A stretch of DNA of 64,000 nucleotides from Halobellus sp. Atlit-31R (GCA_003665935.1 QPLR01000004.1:62001-126000), one strand, 5' to 3'; positions 8,872 through 17,653 are shown, counted from the stretch's first letter. Translations and numbers: made by a program. Notes: generated by a model not told the origin, from the sequence alone.

Positions 8872-9315
8872 CTACAGCTCGTCCACCTTCATCCGGTCGG
8901 TGATCACCGGCACCGTCGCGGTTCGGACGACCCTGTCGGTCGTGCCCCCGAGGAGCGACCCGATCGTACCGCGGTAGGCAGAGCCCATCACGATCGCGTC
9001 CATCCCCTCGTCCTCCGCGTAGTCGACGATCTCCTCGCTGGGGGAACCGGACCGCATCACCGTCGTGCACTCGACGTCGTGGTCGGCGGCGATCTCCTCG
9101 ATCTCGCCGAGGATCTGCTCGCCGTACTCGCGGTACTCCTCGCGCATCTGCTCTTCGTCGTCCCGCAGCGCCAGCGCTCGCGGAACGCCGGGCAGGTCGA
9201 TCACGTAGAGCGTGTGTACGGCCGCGCCGAGTGCAGCCGCCAGTTCGACCCCGTGAATCGCGCCTTTCTTCGCCTCGTCGCTCCCGTCGTACGGTATCAG
9301 TATCTGTTCGTACAT
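8872..9315 (-). CDS. universal stress protein (UspA family), single domain
   Basis: A 147-residue single-domain universal stress protein, cytoplasmic and usually dimeric. The N-terminus MYEQILIPYDGSDEA is the typical first strand and loop. The ATP-binding pattern MGSAYRGTIGSLLGGTTD (G-2x-G-9x-G-S/T type) is present near residues 110-127, so it is probably of the nucleotide-binding subgroup. These proteins generally help cells under stress or energy limitation, but a specific role cannot be assigned. It stands alone, convergent with the small membrane gene. Its closest neighbour on the same strand is the ETF-dehydrogenase-like gene, 171 bases away. Confidence 0.93.
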   Translation of the reverse strand: MYEQILIPYDGSDEAKKGAIHGVELAAALGAAVHTLYVIDLPGVPRALALRDDEEQMREEYREYGEQILGEIEEIAADHDVECTTVMRSGSPSEEIVDYAEDEGMDAIVMGSAYRGTIGSLLGGTTDRVVRTATVPVITDRMKVDEL

Positions 9316-9486
9316 CGCTCTGAACCACTCGAACCGACACGTTCCGTTTACAAATAACTTTCCGCGTTATCGGCGGCGTAGCACCGCCGAAACGGCTACG
9401 ACCCACAGATAAATACCTCTCTGCAGACCGACCTGACGGAATTCGATCCCGTTCGCTGACACCCTCGCCGGTGCACTCGATGCGGG

Positions 9487-11670
9487 TCAGTCTGCCTGTC
9501 CGGTCGCGCCCGGCGCGGCCGGCGTCTCGACGCCCGGCCCGCTCTCGATCGCTTCGACGAGCAGCTCCGCGACGTCGACGATCTCGATTTCGTCCTCGTA
9601 GCCGCCGGTCTTGCGCCCGTCCTCGTACATCGTCATACACATCGGACAGGCGACGACGAACTTCTCGACGGCGCGGCCGGCGTCGGTGTCTTCGAGGGCC
9701 TCGCGCATCCGCTCCTCGCTGGGTTTGGACTCCTCGTCGATGTCCATCCAGAGACCGCCCCCGCCGCCGCCGCAGCAGAAGGAGTTGCTGCGGTTCCGCG
9801 GCATCTCGGCGAGCGTCGCTCCCGTCGCCCGGATCAGTTCGCGCGGCGCCTCGTACTCGTCGTTGTAGCGCCCGAGGTGGCACGGATCGTGGTACGTGAC
9901 CGTGTAGTCGAGTTCGGTTCCGCGCAGGCCGAGTTCACCGCGGTCGACCAGTTCCTCGACGGCCTGCGTCCAGTGGAGAACGTCGACCTCGCCGTCGGCG
10001 TTCCACTCGCCGTCGAACTCGAAGCTCATTATCGGATCGTCGGCGAAGTTCTCGTACTCCACCTCCGGATACTCGTTCTCGAAGGTGTTGTACGAGTGCG
10101 GGTCCGTGCAGATGATCTTCTCGGGGTCGACCGCCTCGAACGTCTCGACGTGGTGCCCCGCGAGGTCGACGTAGAGGAACTCCTCACCGAGCCGGCGGAT
10201 GTCGTTGCCGTCGTACTTCTCGTCCTCGAAGAGGATGCCGTACTCGACGTCGGCGTGTTCGAGGATCTTCGCCAGCGACCGGGCGACTTTCTTGTTGCGT
10301 TCGTCGTAGCTCGGGTAGTCGCCGACGTACCACAGATACTCGACGTCTTCCTCACGGGCGTCGGCGATCTCGAAGTCGAGTTCGTCGGCCCAGGCGGCGC
10401 GCTCGTCCGGCGGGTCGCCGAAGGTGTTGCCCATCCCCATGATGTTGTCGAAGGTGTCCTGAACGTTCGAGTCGACGTCGCCCTGGTCGGTGAGCTGTCG
10501 GTTCATCCGCGTGAACGACTTCAGGTGTTCGATGTCGACGGGGCAGGCGTCCATACAGGCCATACAGGCCATACAGGACTCCATCGTCTCGGCGGCGACG
10601 ACGCTCTCGCCGCCGTCCGCGATTATCTCGACGGACTCTGTCTCCCCGGCGTCGAGATCCTCCCGGTAGCGCTTGAGATCGAGAATGACGTCGCGCGGAT
10701 CGAGCGGCCGCCCGGACGCCTTGGCCGGACAGACGGACGAGCAGCGGCCGCACTTCGTGCACGCGTCCTGATCGAGCAGTTCTTTCCAGGAGAAGTCGTC
10801 GATCTCCTCGGCCCCCGTGTCGGCGTCGAGGTCGGCAGGCACGCCGGGGAGCCGCTTGCCGGCCTTCTCGTCGCGCGCGACGATGTTCGCGTACGACGAG
10901 AGCATGTGAAACGGCTTGCTGTACGGGATGGCGGCGACGAACACCAACGCGAGCAGCGCGTGTGACCACCAGATCGCCGGATAGGCGGCCTGCGCCAGCG
11001 ACGCGCTCACGCCCGCGGCCGCGAGAACGTCCGCGACGAACCACCCCACGAAACTCACAGTCTCGAAGTCGGGAAAGCCCGTCCCGAGGATCCGGACGCC
11101 CTCCGTGACGTAGCCGCCGACGCCGAGCAAGAACAGCGCCCAGATGAAGAAATCGTCCTCCAGGCTGGTGTGTCGGCCCCAGAGCCGTTCCTTCCGGACG
11201 ACGTATCGGCGGTAGAGCGCGACGCCGACGCCGACGACGAACAGCAGTCCCATCGCGTCCATCACCAGCGAGTACGCCAGATAGAAGTCGCCGACGAAGA
11301 ACGACTGCTCGGTGCCGACAATTCCCGTTACGGTCCGGTAGACGTCCATATCGATCGCGAGGATCGTCGTTCCGATGAGGAGCGTGAGAAAGCCCCACAT
11401 AATGAACGCGTGCATCAGGCCACCGCGCGTGTCACGGTCGAACAGTTTCCGGTTCGAGAGGACGATTCGCGCGGACGCGACGATTCGACTCGGTAGATCG
11501 TCGAGTCTGTCGAACCAGTCCGACTGCCCCGACGTGTAGCGGACGACGTTCCGGTAGACGCCGTACGCGAACACGAGAATCGTCACTGCGGCGAGGAGGT
11601 AGAACACGATCTCGCCGAGATGACTGATCCCCCAGAGCGTCGGCCTGGTTACGACTCCTTCGGCAACCAT
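9487..11670 (-). CDS. membrane iron-sulfur oxidoreductase, HdrD/NarI fusion (probable ETF:menaquinone oxidoreductase)
   Basis: Probably passes electrons from reduced electron-transfer flavoprotein to menaquinone in the membrane. The first 250 residues hold about six helices with histidines suited to haem b (GLMHAFIMW; WWSHALLALVF), as in NarI. Two [4Fe-4S] motifs follow: CTKCGRCSSVCP near residue 302 and CMACMACMDACP near 364. Then come two HdrD-type CCG domains. The second is intact (DPCH near 593, FCCGG near 628, CPMC near 673). The first has lost its cysteines (VGDYPS, TDPHSYN). An adjacent GTG at 11673 could also start it. It is divergent from the operon with etfBA, which supports the partner assignment. 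HdrD of methanogens is the other relative, but coenzyme M/B chemistry is not expected here. Confidence 0.88.
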   Translation of the reverse strand: MVAEGVVTRPTLWGISHLGEIVFYLLAAVTILVFAYGVYRNVVRYTSGQSDWFDRLDDLPSRIVASARIVLSNRKLFDRDTRGGLMHAFIMWGFLTLLIGTTILAIDMDVYRTVTGIVGTEQSFFVGDFYLAYSLVMDAMGLLFVVGVGVALYRRYVVRKERLWGRHTSLEDDFFIWALFLLGVGGYVTEGVRILGTGFPDFETVSFVGWFVADVLAAAGVSASLAQAAYPAIWWSHALLALVFVAAIPYSKPFHMLSSYANIVARDEKAGKRLPGVPADLDADTGAEEIDDFSWKELLDQDACTKCGRCSSVCPAKASGRPLDPRDVILDLKRYREDLDAGETESVEIIADGGESVVAAETMESCMACMACMDACPVDIEHLKSFTRMNRQLTDQGDVDSNVQDTFDNIMGMGNTFGDPPDERAAWADELDFEIADAREEDVEYLWYVGDYPSYDERNKKVARSLAKILEHADVEYGILFEDEKYDGNDIRRLGEEFLYVDLAGHHVETFEAVDPEKIICTDPHSYNTFENEYPEVEYENFADDPIMSFEFDGEWNADGEVDVLHWTQAVEELVDRGELGLRGTELDYTVTYHDPCHLGRYNDEYEAPRELIRATGATLAEMPRNRSNSFCCGGGGGGLWMDIDEESKPSEERMREALEDTDAGRAVEKFVVACPMCMTMYEDGRKTGGYEDEIEIVDVAELLVEAIESGPGVETPAAPGATGQAD

Positions 11671-11867
11671 CACGATTGTTGATTCTCAAAATCGCCCATA
11701 AAACTTGGTGCGTGACGGCGAGAGCGCGGTCCGAATTCGACTGCGACGCGCGCTTCGGGACCTCGCATCAGAACTATTACCCGACGTGCTTCAGTGCGAG
11801 TCCACCTGCAGGCGCGGGCGACTGTCGCGCTCCCGCCCTCAGTTGCAGACGCTGCGATAGCACCCAG

Positions 11868-11876
11868 TATTATTGT
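11868..11876 (+). promoter_or_regulatory. TATA-box candidate for the 44-residue protein gene
   Basis: GTATTATTG ends 26 bases before the ATG at 11903, the spacing expected for a leaderless haloarchaeal gene. Confidence 0.45.
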
Positions 11877-11902
11877 GGCGGACAGTCCAGACTACAGACA
11901 CG

Positions 11903-12037
11903 ATGGAACTCCCCGCTCGCTTCGACCACCCAGCCTGGACAGCCAGTATCGCGACTGTCGTCAGCTACGGCCTCGGCCTCTTGGGTCTGTTCGTGCTCCT
12001 GTTTGTTCTCCCCTTCGCCTTCTTCTTGCTCGTCTGA
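11903..12037 (+). CDS. small membrane protein, 44 residues
   Basis: A 44-residue frame too short for routine gene calling. It starts MELPARFDHPAWTASI and continues as one long hydrophobic helix (about residues 18-44) that runs to the C-terminus. A TATA-like element lies at leaderless distance. Compact proteins of this look, with an amphipathic start and one helix, are common beside respiratory genes in haloarchaea. It lies between the divergent ETF:menaquinone oxidoreductase-like gene and the dehydrogenase-ETF operon, so an accessory role is possible but only a guess. Confidence 0.6.
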   Translation: MELPARFDHPAWTASIATVVSYGLGLLGLFVLLFVLPFAFFLLV

Positions 12038-12198
12038 CCGGGAAGGCAGAGTCCGCGACGTCTGCCCCGACGCCCCGAGCCCCCGCTGTCGGACTCTGCT
12101 GCGTCGGCGCGTCCGATCTGGTCCGAGCACACGCGGAGTGTCGACTCCTGTCCAATTAAAAAGGCCATTCAATAATCAAGATATAGTTAATTATCGTT

Positions 12199-12208
12199 AG
12201 ATATACTA
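12199..12208 (+). promoter_or_regulatory. TATA-box candidate for the dehydrogenase-etfBA operon
   Basis: An AT-rich block at 12155-12210 ends with AGATATACTA. Initiation about 25 bases on would leave a leader of about 75 bases before the ATG at 12307, which has a GAGGT Shine-Dalgarno sequence at 12293-12297. Confidence 0.4.
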
Positions 12209-12306
12209 CCCTATTGACGTATCGGGCTAAGCACCACTGTGGGACGTGCGCCCCTGTGGCACCTCGTCCGCGGTGGTCGGAAGCAACCGAATTCGAGGTC
12301 ACAACG

Positions 12307-14841
12307 ATGAGCACGAACGACTTCCCATCGGACGCAGGTACAGTAATTATCGGAGCTGGCATCGTCGGCAGCTCTCTCGCGGGAGAACTCGCGGAACGCG
12401 GCCGCGAGGACATTCTCCTGATCGACAAGGGACCGCTCTCGGATCCCGGCGGCTCGACCGGCCACGCGTCGAACTTCATCTTCCCGGTCGAACACAGCAA
12501 GGATATGACGCAGCTGACCTCCGACAGCCGCGACATCTACCGGGAGTTCGACACCTTCACCAACTCGGGCGGGATCGAGGTCGCCCGGACCGAAGAGCGG
12601 ATGGCCGAACTGAAGCGCCGCGTCGCCTCCGCGAAATCCTTCGGCGAGGAGGGCGAACTCCTCACTCCCGAGGAGGTCGAGGAACTCGTCCCCTACGTCA
12701 ACACCGACATCATCGAGGGCGGCTTCTACAGCAAAGGCGCGGGCACCTGTGACCCGCTCCGGGCCGGCGAACTCTACCGGCAACAGGCCAAAGAGAAGAA
12801 CGCACTCCGCACCGCTGCAAACACCGAGGTGACGGACCTCCACGTCGAGGACGGCGAGATTCAGGCCGTCGAGACCGATCAGGGAACGGTCTCGGCCGAC
12901 GAGGTCATCATCGCGGCCGGGCTGTGGAGCCCGAAGATCGCCGATATGGCCGGCGTCGACATCCCGCTGTCGCCCGCGGTCCACCAGATGGTCTCGGTCG
13001 GGCCGATCGACCGCTTCGAGGACGGCGAAGGCGAGATCAACTACCCGGTCGTCCGGGATATGGACACCCAGATGTACGAGCGGCAGCACGGCAACGACAT
13101 GGAGGTCGGGTCCTACGAGCACCGACCGATCCTCTGGGACGTCGACGACGTCCCTTCGATCGAGGAGTCGCCGCTGTCGCCGACGCAACCGCCGCTCACC
13201 GAGGACGCCTTCGAGGACTCGATGGAGCACGCGCTCGAGATCATCCCGGAGGTCCTCGACGACCCCGGCGCCGGCATCCGCCACTCCATCGACGGCCTGC
13301 TGTCGGTCACGCCCGACGGCCACCCGCTCCTCGGCCCGATTCCGGAGGTCGACGGGCTGTGGTCCTGCGCGGCAATCTGGATCAAGGAAGCGCCGGCGAT
13401 CGCCCGCGAGGTCTCGAAGTGGATGACGAAAGGCCACCCCGACATCGACATCGTCGCCCACGACCACGTCGCCCGCTTCGACGAGTACGGTGAGACCGAG
13501 GAGTTCGTCAAGAGCCGCGGCTACGAGGGCTACCAGAAGATCTACGGCATCGTCCACCCGCGCGAGCAGTGGCAGTCCGTCCGCCCGCTCCGAACGAGCG
13601 CGTTCTACCACCGCCAACAGGAGCTCGACGCGGAGTTCTTCGAGGCCGGCGGCTGGGAGCGGCCGCGCTGGTTCGAGTCCAACGCCGACCTCGTCGAGAA
13701 GTACGAAGACGAGATCGCGGGCCTCCGCCGCCCCCACGAGTGGGACAACCGCTGGTGGTCCGAGATCATCCTCGGCGAGCACCTACACCTGCGCGACAAC
13801 GTCGGGATGATCGGCGACACCGGCTTCGGCATCTTCGACATCGTCGGCAGCGACGCCGAGAAGAATATGGAGCGGATCTGCGTCGCACCGATGGATCTCG
13901 ACGTCGACAGTTCCGTATACACCTCGGTTCTGGCCCCCAACGGCGGTTTCGTCTCCGACCTGACGGTCGCCCGGCTCGGGAAGAACCACTACCGCGTCAT
14001 CACCGGTGGTGCCCACGCCGGTCAGGACAAGACGTGGTTCGGCAACCACCTGGAGGGCGACGCCGAACTGATCGGTCGCTCCTCGGAGCTTTGCACCCTG
14101 GGCGTGTGGGGACCCGACGCCGAGGAACTGATGGACTCCGTCGCCGAAGAGGAGATGAGCGCCGAGAGCTTCGACTTCGCCGAGATGAAAGACGTCACCA
14201 TCGGCGCGGTCGACGCCAAGGCCTTCCGCATCTCCTACGTCGGCGAGTTCGGCTGGGAGATCTACGCCCCGATGGACCAGGGCCAGCGGCTCTGGGACAC
14301 CATCTACGAGGCCGGCCAGGAGTACGACGTCCGCCCGGTCGGCACCGGCGTCTACGGCGAGACCGGCCGGATGGAGAAGGGCTACCGCCTGATGGGTGCG
14401 GAACTCGAAGTCGACTACAACCCCGCGGAAGCCGGACTGACGCTCCACGGCGTCAAGGACGCCGACTTCGTCGGCAAAGACGCCTACGCCGCGGCCATCG
14501 AGGAGGAGAACAGCGCCACGCTGTGTACGCTGTCGGTCACGGACCACGCACCCGACGGCGGCGAGCGGCGGTTTATGACCGGCGGCGAGCCGGTCCTCGA
14601 TCAGGACGGGAACGTGCTGATCGACGAGGAGGGCCGCCGCTCGTACGTCACCTCCGCCGGCACCGGCCCGTCGGTGGGCAAGCATCTCCTCTTGGCGTAC
14701 CTCCCCCAGGAGTACGCCGAGGAGGGCCAGCAGCTGCAGGTCGAGTACTTCGGCCAGCACTACCCGGTCGAAGTCGAGGTCGCCGGCAACGGCGGCGTCT
14801 TCGACCCGAACAACGACCGTCTCTTCCGCAACGAATACTGA
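12307..14841 (+). CDS. FAD-dependent oxidoreductase/GcvT fusion, dimethylglycine dehydrogenase-like (paralogue 1)
   Basis: An 844-residue relative of dimethylglycine oxidase and sarcosine dehydrogenase. Residues 1-400 form the FAD amine-oxidising half: VIIGAGIVGSS near the start, GGSTGHAS with the histidine that carries FAD in this family, a VHQM histidine and an MYERQHG tyrosine as in the oxidase active site. The C-terminal half is the GcvT-like folate domain. Here the catalytic Asp of the MYDMT motif is replaced: residues 501-505 read MIGDT, with the Asp one place later. etfB follows after 2 bases, so electrons probably go to ETF rather than oxygen. The substrate is likely an N-methyl compound, but it may differ from dimethylglycine. 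I chose 12307 because it has the Shine-Dalgarno GAGGT and starts just before the FAD fold. Confidence 0.88.
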   Translation: MSTNDFPSDAGTVIIGAGIVGSSLAGELAERGREDILLIDKGPLSDPGGSTGHASNFIFPVEHSKDMTQLTSDSRDIYREFDTFTNSGGIEVARTEERMAELKRRVASAKSFGEEGELLTPEEVEELVPYVNTDIIEGGFYSKGAGTCDPLRAGELYRQQAKEKNALRTAANTEVTDLHVEDGEIQAVETDQGTVSADEVIIAAGLWSPKIADMAGVDIPLSPAVHQMVSVGPIDRFEDGEGEINYPVVRDMDTQMYERQHGNDMEVGSYEHRPILWDVDDVPSIEESPLSPTQPPLTEDAFEDSMEHALEIIPEVLDDPGAGIRHSIDGLLSVTPDGHPLLGPIPEVDGLWSCAAIWIKEAPAIAREVSKWMTKGHPDIDIVAHDHVARFDEYGETEEFVKSRGYEGYQKIYGIVHPREQWQSVRPLRTSAFYHRQQELDAEFFEAGGWERPRWFESNADLVEKYEDEIAGLRRPHEWDNRWWSEIILGEHLHLRDNVGMIGDTGFGIFDIVGSDAEKNMERICVAPMDLDVDSSVYTSVLAPNGGFVSDLTVARLGKNHYRVITGGAHAGQDKTWFGNHLEGDAELIGRSSELCTLGVWGPDAEELMDSVAEEEMSAESFDFAEMKDVTIGAVDAKAFRISYVGEFGWEIYAPMDQGQRLWDTIYEAGQEYDVRPVGTGVYGETGRMEKGYRLMGAELEVDYNPAEAGLTLHGVKDADFVGKDAYAAAIEEENSATLCTLSVTDHAPDGGERRFMTGGEPVLDQDGNVLIDEEGRRSYVTSAGTGPSVGKHLLLAYLPQEYAEEGQQLQVEYFGQHYPVEVEVAGNGGVFDPNNDRLFRNEY

Positions 14842-14843
14842 CG

Positions 14844-15596
14844 ATGGAGATACTCACCGCTATCAAGCGCGTTCCGGAAACGGGCGCGAAGATCGTACTG
14901 ACCGAGGACAAACAGGACATCGACACCAGCTCGCTCGGCTTCACCCTCAGCCCGCACGAGGAGTGCGCGATCGAGGAGGGCGTCCAGCTGGTCGAAGAGC
15001 ACGGCGGCAACGTGACCGCGCTCACGCTCGGCAGCGAGGACGCGACCGAGCAGCTCCGCTCGGCCATCGCGATGGGGGCCGACGACGGTATCCTGCTCGA
15101 GAGCGACGCGGAACGGGGTCCCGTCGGGACGGCGACCGCGATCGCCGAGGCGGTCGCCGACGCCGACGCGGACTTCGATCTGCTGCTGTTCGGCAACGAG
15201 TCCGCCGACACGGCGAACCACCAGGTCGGCGTCCGAGTCGCCGAGGAGCTCGATCTGCCCTGCGTCACCGGTATCAAAGAGATCGACGTCGCGGACGGCA
15301 GCCTCACCGCACGGCGCGAGATCCCCGGCGGGTCGGAGGTCTACGAGGTCGACCTGCCCGCGGTCGTCACTGTCAAAGAGGGGCTGAACGAGCCGCGCTA
15401 CCCGTCGATGCGCGCGAAGATGCAGGCCCGCAAGGCCTCTGTCGCGCACGACGAACCCGCCGCACACGAGCCGGATCTCGAACTGGTCGAGCTCGAAGTG
15501 CCGGAATCCGACGACAGCCCCGCCGAGATCCTCGGTGAGAGCCCCGACGCGGCCGACGAGGCCGTCGACGTGCTCGAAGAGTTGGAGGTGCTCTGA
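14844..15596 (+). CDS. etfB: electron transfer flavoprotein beta subunit
   Basis: The 250-residue small subunit of electron transfer flavoprotein, which binds AMP or FAD and docks onto dehydrogenases in the cytoplasm. It starts MEILTAIKRVPE, the usual family opening, and contains GNESADTANHQVG, the family nucleotide loop (about residues 115-127), followed by PCVTGI. It lies 2 bases after the dehydrogenase and 2 bases before etfA, so the three form one operon. It presumably takes electrons from the upstream flavoprotein and hands them to the divergent membrane iron-sulfur protein. Its tail is acidic and extended (about 40 residues), as is common in halophiles. Confidence 0.95.
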   Translation: MEILTAIKRVPETGAKIVLTEDKQDIDTSSLGFTLSPHEECAIEEGVQLVEEHGGNVTALTLGSEDATEQLRSAIAMGADDGILLESDAERGPVGTATAIAEAVADADADFDLLLFGNESADTANHQVGVRVAEELDLPCVTGIKEIDVADGSLTARREIPGGSEVYEVDLPAVVTVKEGLNEPRYPSMRAKMQARKASVAHDEPAAHEPDLELVELEVPESDDSPAEILGESPDAADEAVDVLEELEVL

Positions 15597-15598
15597 CG

Positions 15599-16576
15599 AT
15601 GGTGCTCGCACTCGTCGAACACGACAGCGGCGAGGTCGAGGACACGTCGCTGGAGGCGCTCACCCTCGCCCGCGACGTCGCCGACCAGGCCGGGGAATCG
15701 CTCGAAGCCATCGCGTTCGGCTCCGAGGCCGAGGGGATCGCCGAGACGGTCGGTGCCTACGGGGTGGCGGTCGTCAACGCCGTCGACCACGCGGAGCTCG
15801 ACGCGTACGCGCCGGAGGCGTACGGCCGCGCCGTCGCCCAGTGCGCCGAGGAGACGGGCACCGACGCCGTCGTCGCGCCGGGGACCGACCGCGGAGCGGA
15901 GACGCTCGCCCACGCCGCCTCGAAACTCGACGAGACGATGGCCGCGGAGGTCACGGACGTCGACGTCGACGTCGACGACGACTACGCGCTCACGCGGCAG
16001 CGCTGGGGCGGGACGCTCATCGAGCACTCGCGGCTCAGCGCCGACACGAACCTCCTCACGGTCGCCGCAAACGAGATTTCGGCGGCCGAGAGCGGCGGCG
16101 ATCCGGCGGACGTGAGCACGTTCTCGCCTGACCTCGACGGCAGCGACCTCCGAGTGCAGCTCGCCCGCGTCGAGGAGTCCGACGTCGAGGGCGTCCCGCT
16201 CGCCGAGGCCCGCGTGGTCGTCGGCGGTGGTCGCGGCACGGACGGCGACTTCTCCGAACTCGAAGCGCTCGTCGAGCAACTCCCCAACGCCGCGCTCGGG
16301 TCCTCACGGGCGGCGGTCAACGAGGGCTGGCGGCCGCACGACGACCAGATCGGCCAGACCGGCAACAAGATCGCGCCCGAGATCTACATCGCCGCGGGGA
16401 TCAGCGGTGCCGTCCAGCATATGGTCGGCTGCAAGGGCGCGGAGAACATCCTCGCGATCAACACCGACCCCGAAGCGGCTATCATTCAGAAGGCCGACTG
16501 GGCGGTCGTCGCCGACCTCCACGAGGTCGCGCCGTCGATAGCCGAGGAACTGGACCGTCGCGGTCACGCGGACTGA
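15599..16576 (+). CDS. etfA: electron transfer flavoprotein alpha subunit
   Basis: The 325-residue large subunit of ETF, which carries the FAD that moves electrons from the dehydrogenase to the quinone reductase. The N-terminal half is the ETF alpha/beta domain. The C-terminal half has the FAD signature: VVVGGGRGT near residue 204, GSSRAAVNEGW near 238, and YIAAGISGAVQHM followed by AINTDPEAAI near 263-295. Length and motifs are standard. It ends the operon with the dehydrogenase and etfB, and its stop is followed by a 12-base perfect palindrome. Confidence 0.96.
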   Translation: MVLALVEHDSGEVEDTSLEALTLARDVADQAGESLEAIAFGSEAEGIAETVGAYGVAVVNAVDHAELDAYAPEAYGRAVAQCAEETGTDAVVAPGTDRGAETLAHAASKLDETMAAEVTDVDVDVDDDYALTRQRWGGTLIEHSRLSADTNLLTVAANEISAAESGGDPADVSTFSPDLDGSDLRVQLARVEESDVEGVPLAEARVVVGGGRGTDGDFSELEALVEQLPNAALGSSRAAVNEGWRPHDDQIGQTGNKIAPEIYIAAGISGAVQHMVGCKGAENILAINTDPEAAIIQKADWAVVADLHEVAPSIAEELDRRGHAD

Positions 16577-16620
16577 CGTCCGCGGACGGATCAATTTAGA
16601 AAGAAATATATCTTTTGTGG
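16577..16620 (+). terminator. possible terminator after etfA
   Basis: A perfect 12-base palindrome (CGTCCGCGGACG, 16577-16588) follows the etfA stop directly, and an AT-rich stretch ending in TCTTTTG follows. Archaeal terminators depend mainly on T-runs, so this is only a weak candidate. Confidence 0.25.
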
Positions 16621-16692
16621 ATTCTCGGGCGATAATTCACCGACAATCTTCACACGCGCGCAGCAAAACGGCCACAAATCGTTTGTACGCCA

Positions 16693-16704
16693 ATTATCTA
16701 TTTA
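16693..16704 (+). promoter_or_regulatory. TATA-box candidate for the halorhodopsin gene
   Basis: ATTATCTATTTA ends 26 bases before the ATG at 16731, so the transcript may begin at or very near the start codon. Confidence 0.5.
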
Positions 16705-16730
16705 CGCGTCGCCTGCGTGTGGTCTCTCGT

Positions 16731-17564
16731 ATGATACCGATCGATCCAAGTAGCCTCCGTATCGGCTTGTTGCAAGCAACACAGTCAGACGTCTTCTCAC
16801 AGATCCAAAACGACGCGCTGCTGAGTTCGTCGCTGTGGGTCAACGTCGCACTGGCCGGTCTCTCCATCCTGCTGTTCGTCTATATGGGACGGAACGTCTC
16901 GGACAGCCGCTCGAAGTTCATCTGGGCCGCGACGCTCATGATCCCGCTCGTCTCGCTGTCGAGCTATCTCGGGCTCCTCTCGGGGCTGACCGTCGGTCTC
17001 ATCGAGATGCCGCCGGGGCACGCGCTGGCCGGCGAGGAGGTAATGAGCCAGTGGGGCCGCTACCTCACGTGGGCGCTCTCAACGCCGATGATCCTTCTGG
17101 CGCTCGGACTGCTCGCCGACGTCGACCGCGGCAGCCTGTTTACCGTCATCGCTGCCGACATCGCGATGTGCGTGACCGGGCTCGCGGCCGCGCTCGTCAC
17201 CTCGTCGTACCTGTTCCGCTGGCTGTTCTACCTCGTCAGCTGTGCGTTCTTCGCGGTCGTTCTCTACGCCCTGCTGGTCGAGTGGGCCGAGTCCGCGTCC
17301 GCAGCCGGCACGGACGAGATCTTCAACACGCTCCGCGTGCTGACGATCGTGCTGTGGCTCGGCTACCCGATCGTCTGGGCGCTGGGCGTCGAAGGCCTCG
17401 CGCTCGTCCAGTCCGTCGGCCTCACCTCGTGGGCCTACTCGGGCCTCGACGTGCTCGCGAAGTACGTCTTCGCGTTCCTGCTGCTGCGCTGGGTCGCCGA
17501 CAACGAGCAGACGGTCGGTGCGTCCGCGGGGGCGACGACCGGCGCTGCACTCGGCGACGACTGA
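16731..17564 (+). CDS. hop: halorhodopsin, light-driven chloride pump
   Basis: A seven-helix retinal protein of 277 residues in the cell membrane that pumps chloride inward in light. Helix C reads RYLTWALSTPM. The key positions, which are Asp-Thr-Asp in bacteriorhodopsin, are Thr113, Ser117 and Ala124 here; this TSA pattern marks the chloride pump. The retinal lysine is Lys244 (LDVLAKYVF). Numbering is two higher than in the Halobacterium salinarum protein, so the alignment is simple. An in-frame start at 16617 would add 38 basic residues and ignores the TATA box, so I use 16731. It follows etfA by 154 bases with its own promoter. No bacterioopsin activator site was identified. Confidence 0.95.
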   Translation: MIPIDPSSLRIGLLQATQSDVFSQIQNDALLSSSLWVNVALAGLSILLFVYMGRNVSDSRSKFIWAATLMIPLVSLSSYLGLLSGLTVGLIEMPPGHALAGEEVMSQWGRYLTWALSTPMILLALGLLADVDRGSLFTVIAADIAMCVTGLAAALVTSSYLFRWLFYLVSCAFFAVVLYALLVEWAESASAAGTDEIFNTLRVLTIVLWLGYPIVWALGVEGLALVQSVGLTSWAYSGLDVLAKYVFAFLLLRWVADNEQTVGASAGATTGAALGDD

Positions 17565-17653
17565 CCGCCCGCTGACTCGGCGTCGCCGCTCGTGGTGACG
17601 CCGCCCGCGTCGTCCTGTTTTGTACCGCTTCGCTCTTGGCTTCGCCCGCGTTC

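Noticed and set aside
13569-14843. Frame that continues in phase into etfB and gives a 675-residue protein
   Set aside because: The upstream part lies inside paralogue 1 in another frame and is arginine-rich. EtfB begins at its family start, ATG 14844.
16577-16620. Strong terminator hairpin after etfA
   Set aside because: The palindrome has no loop and no T-run longer than four follows, so only a weak candidate is listed.
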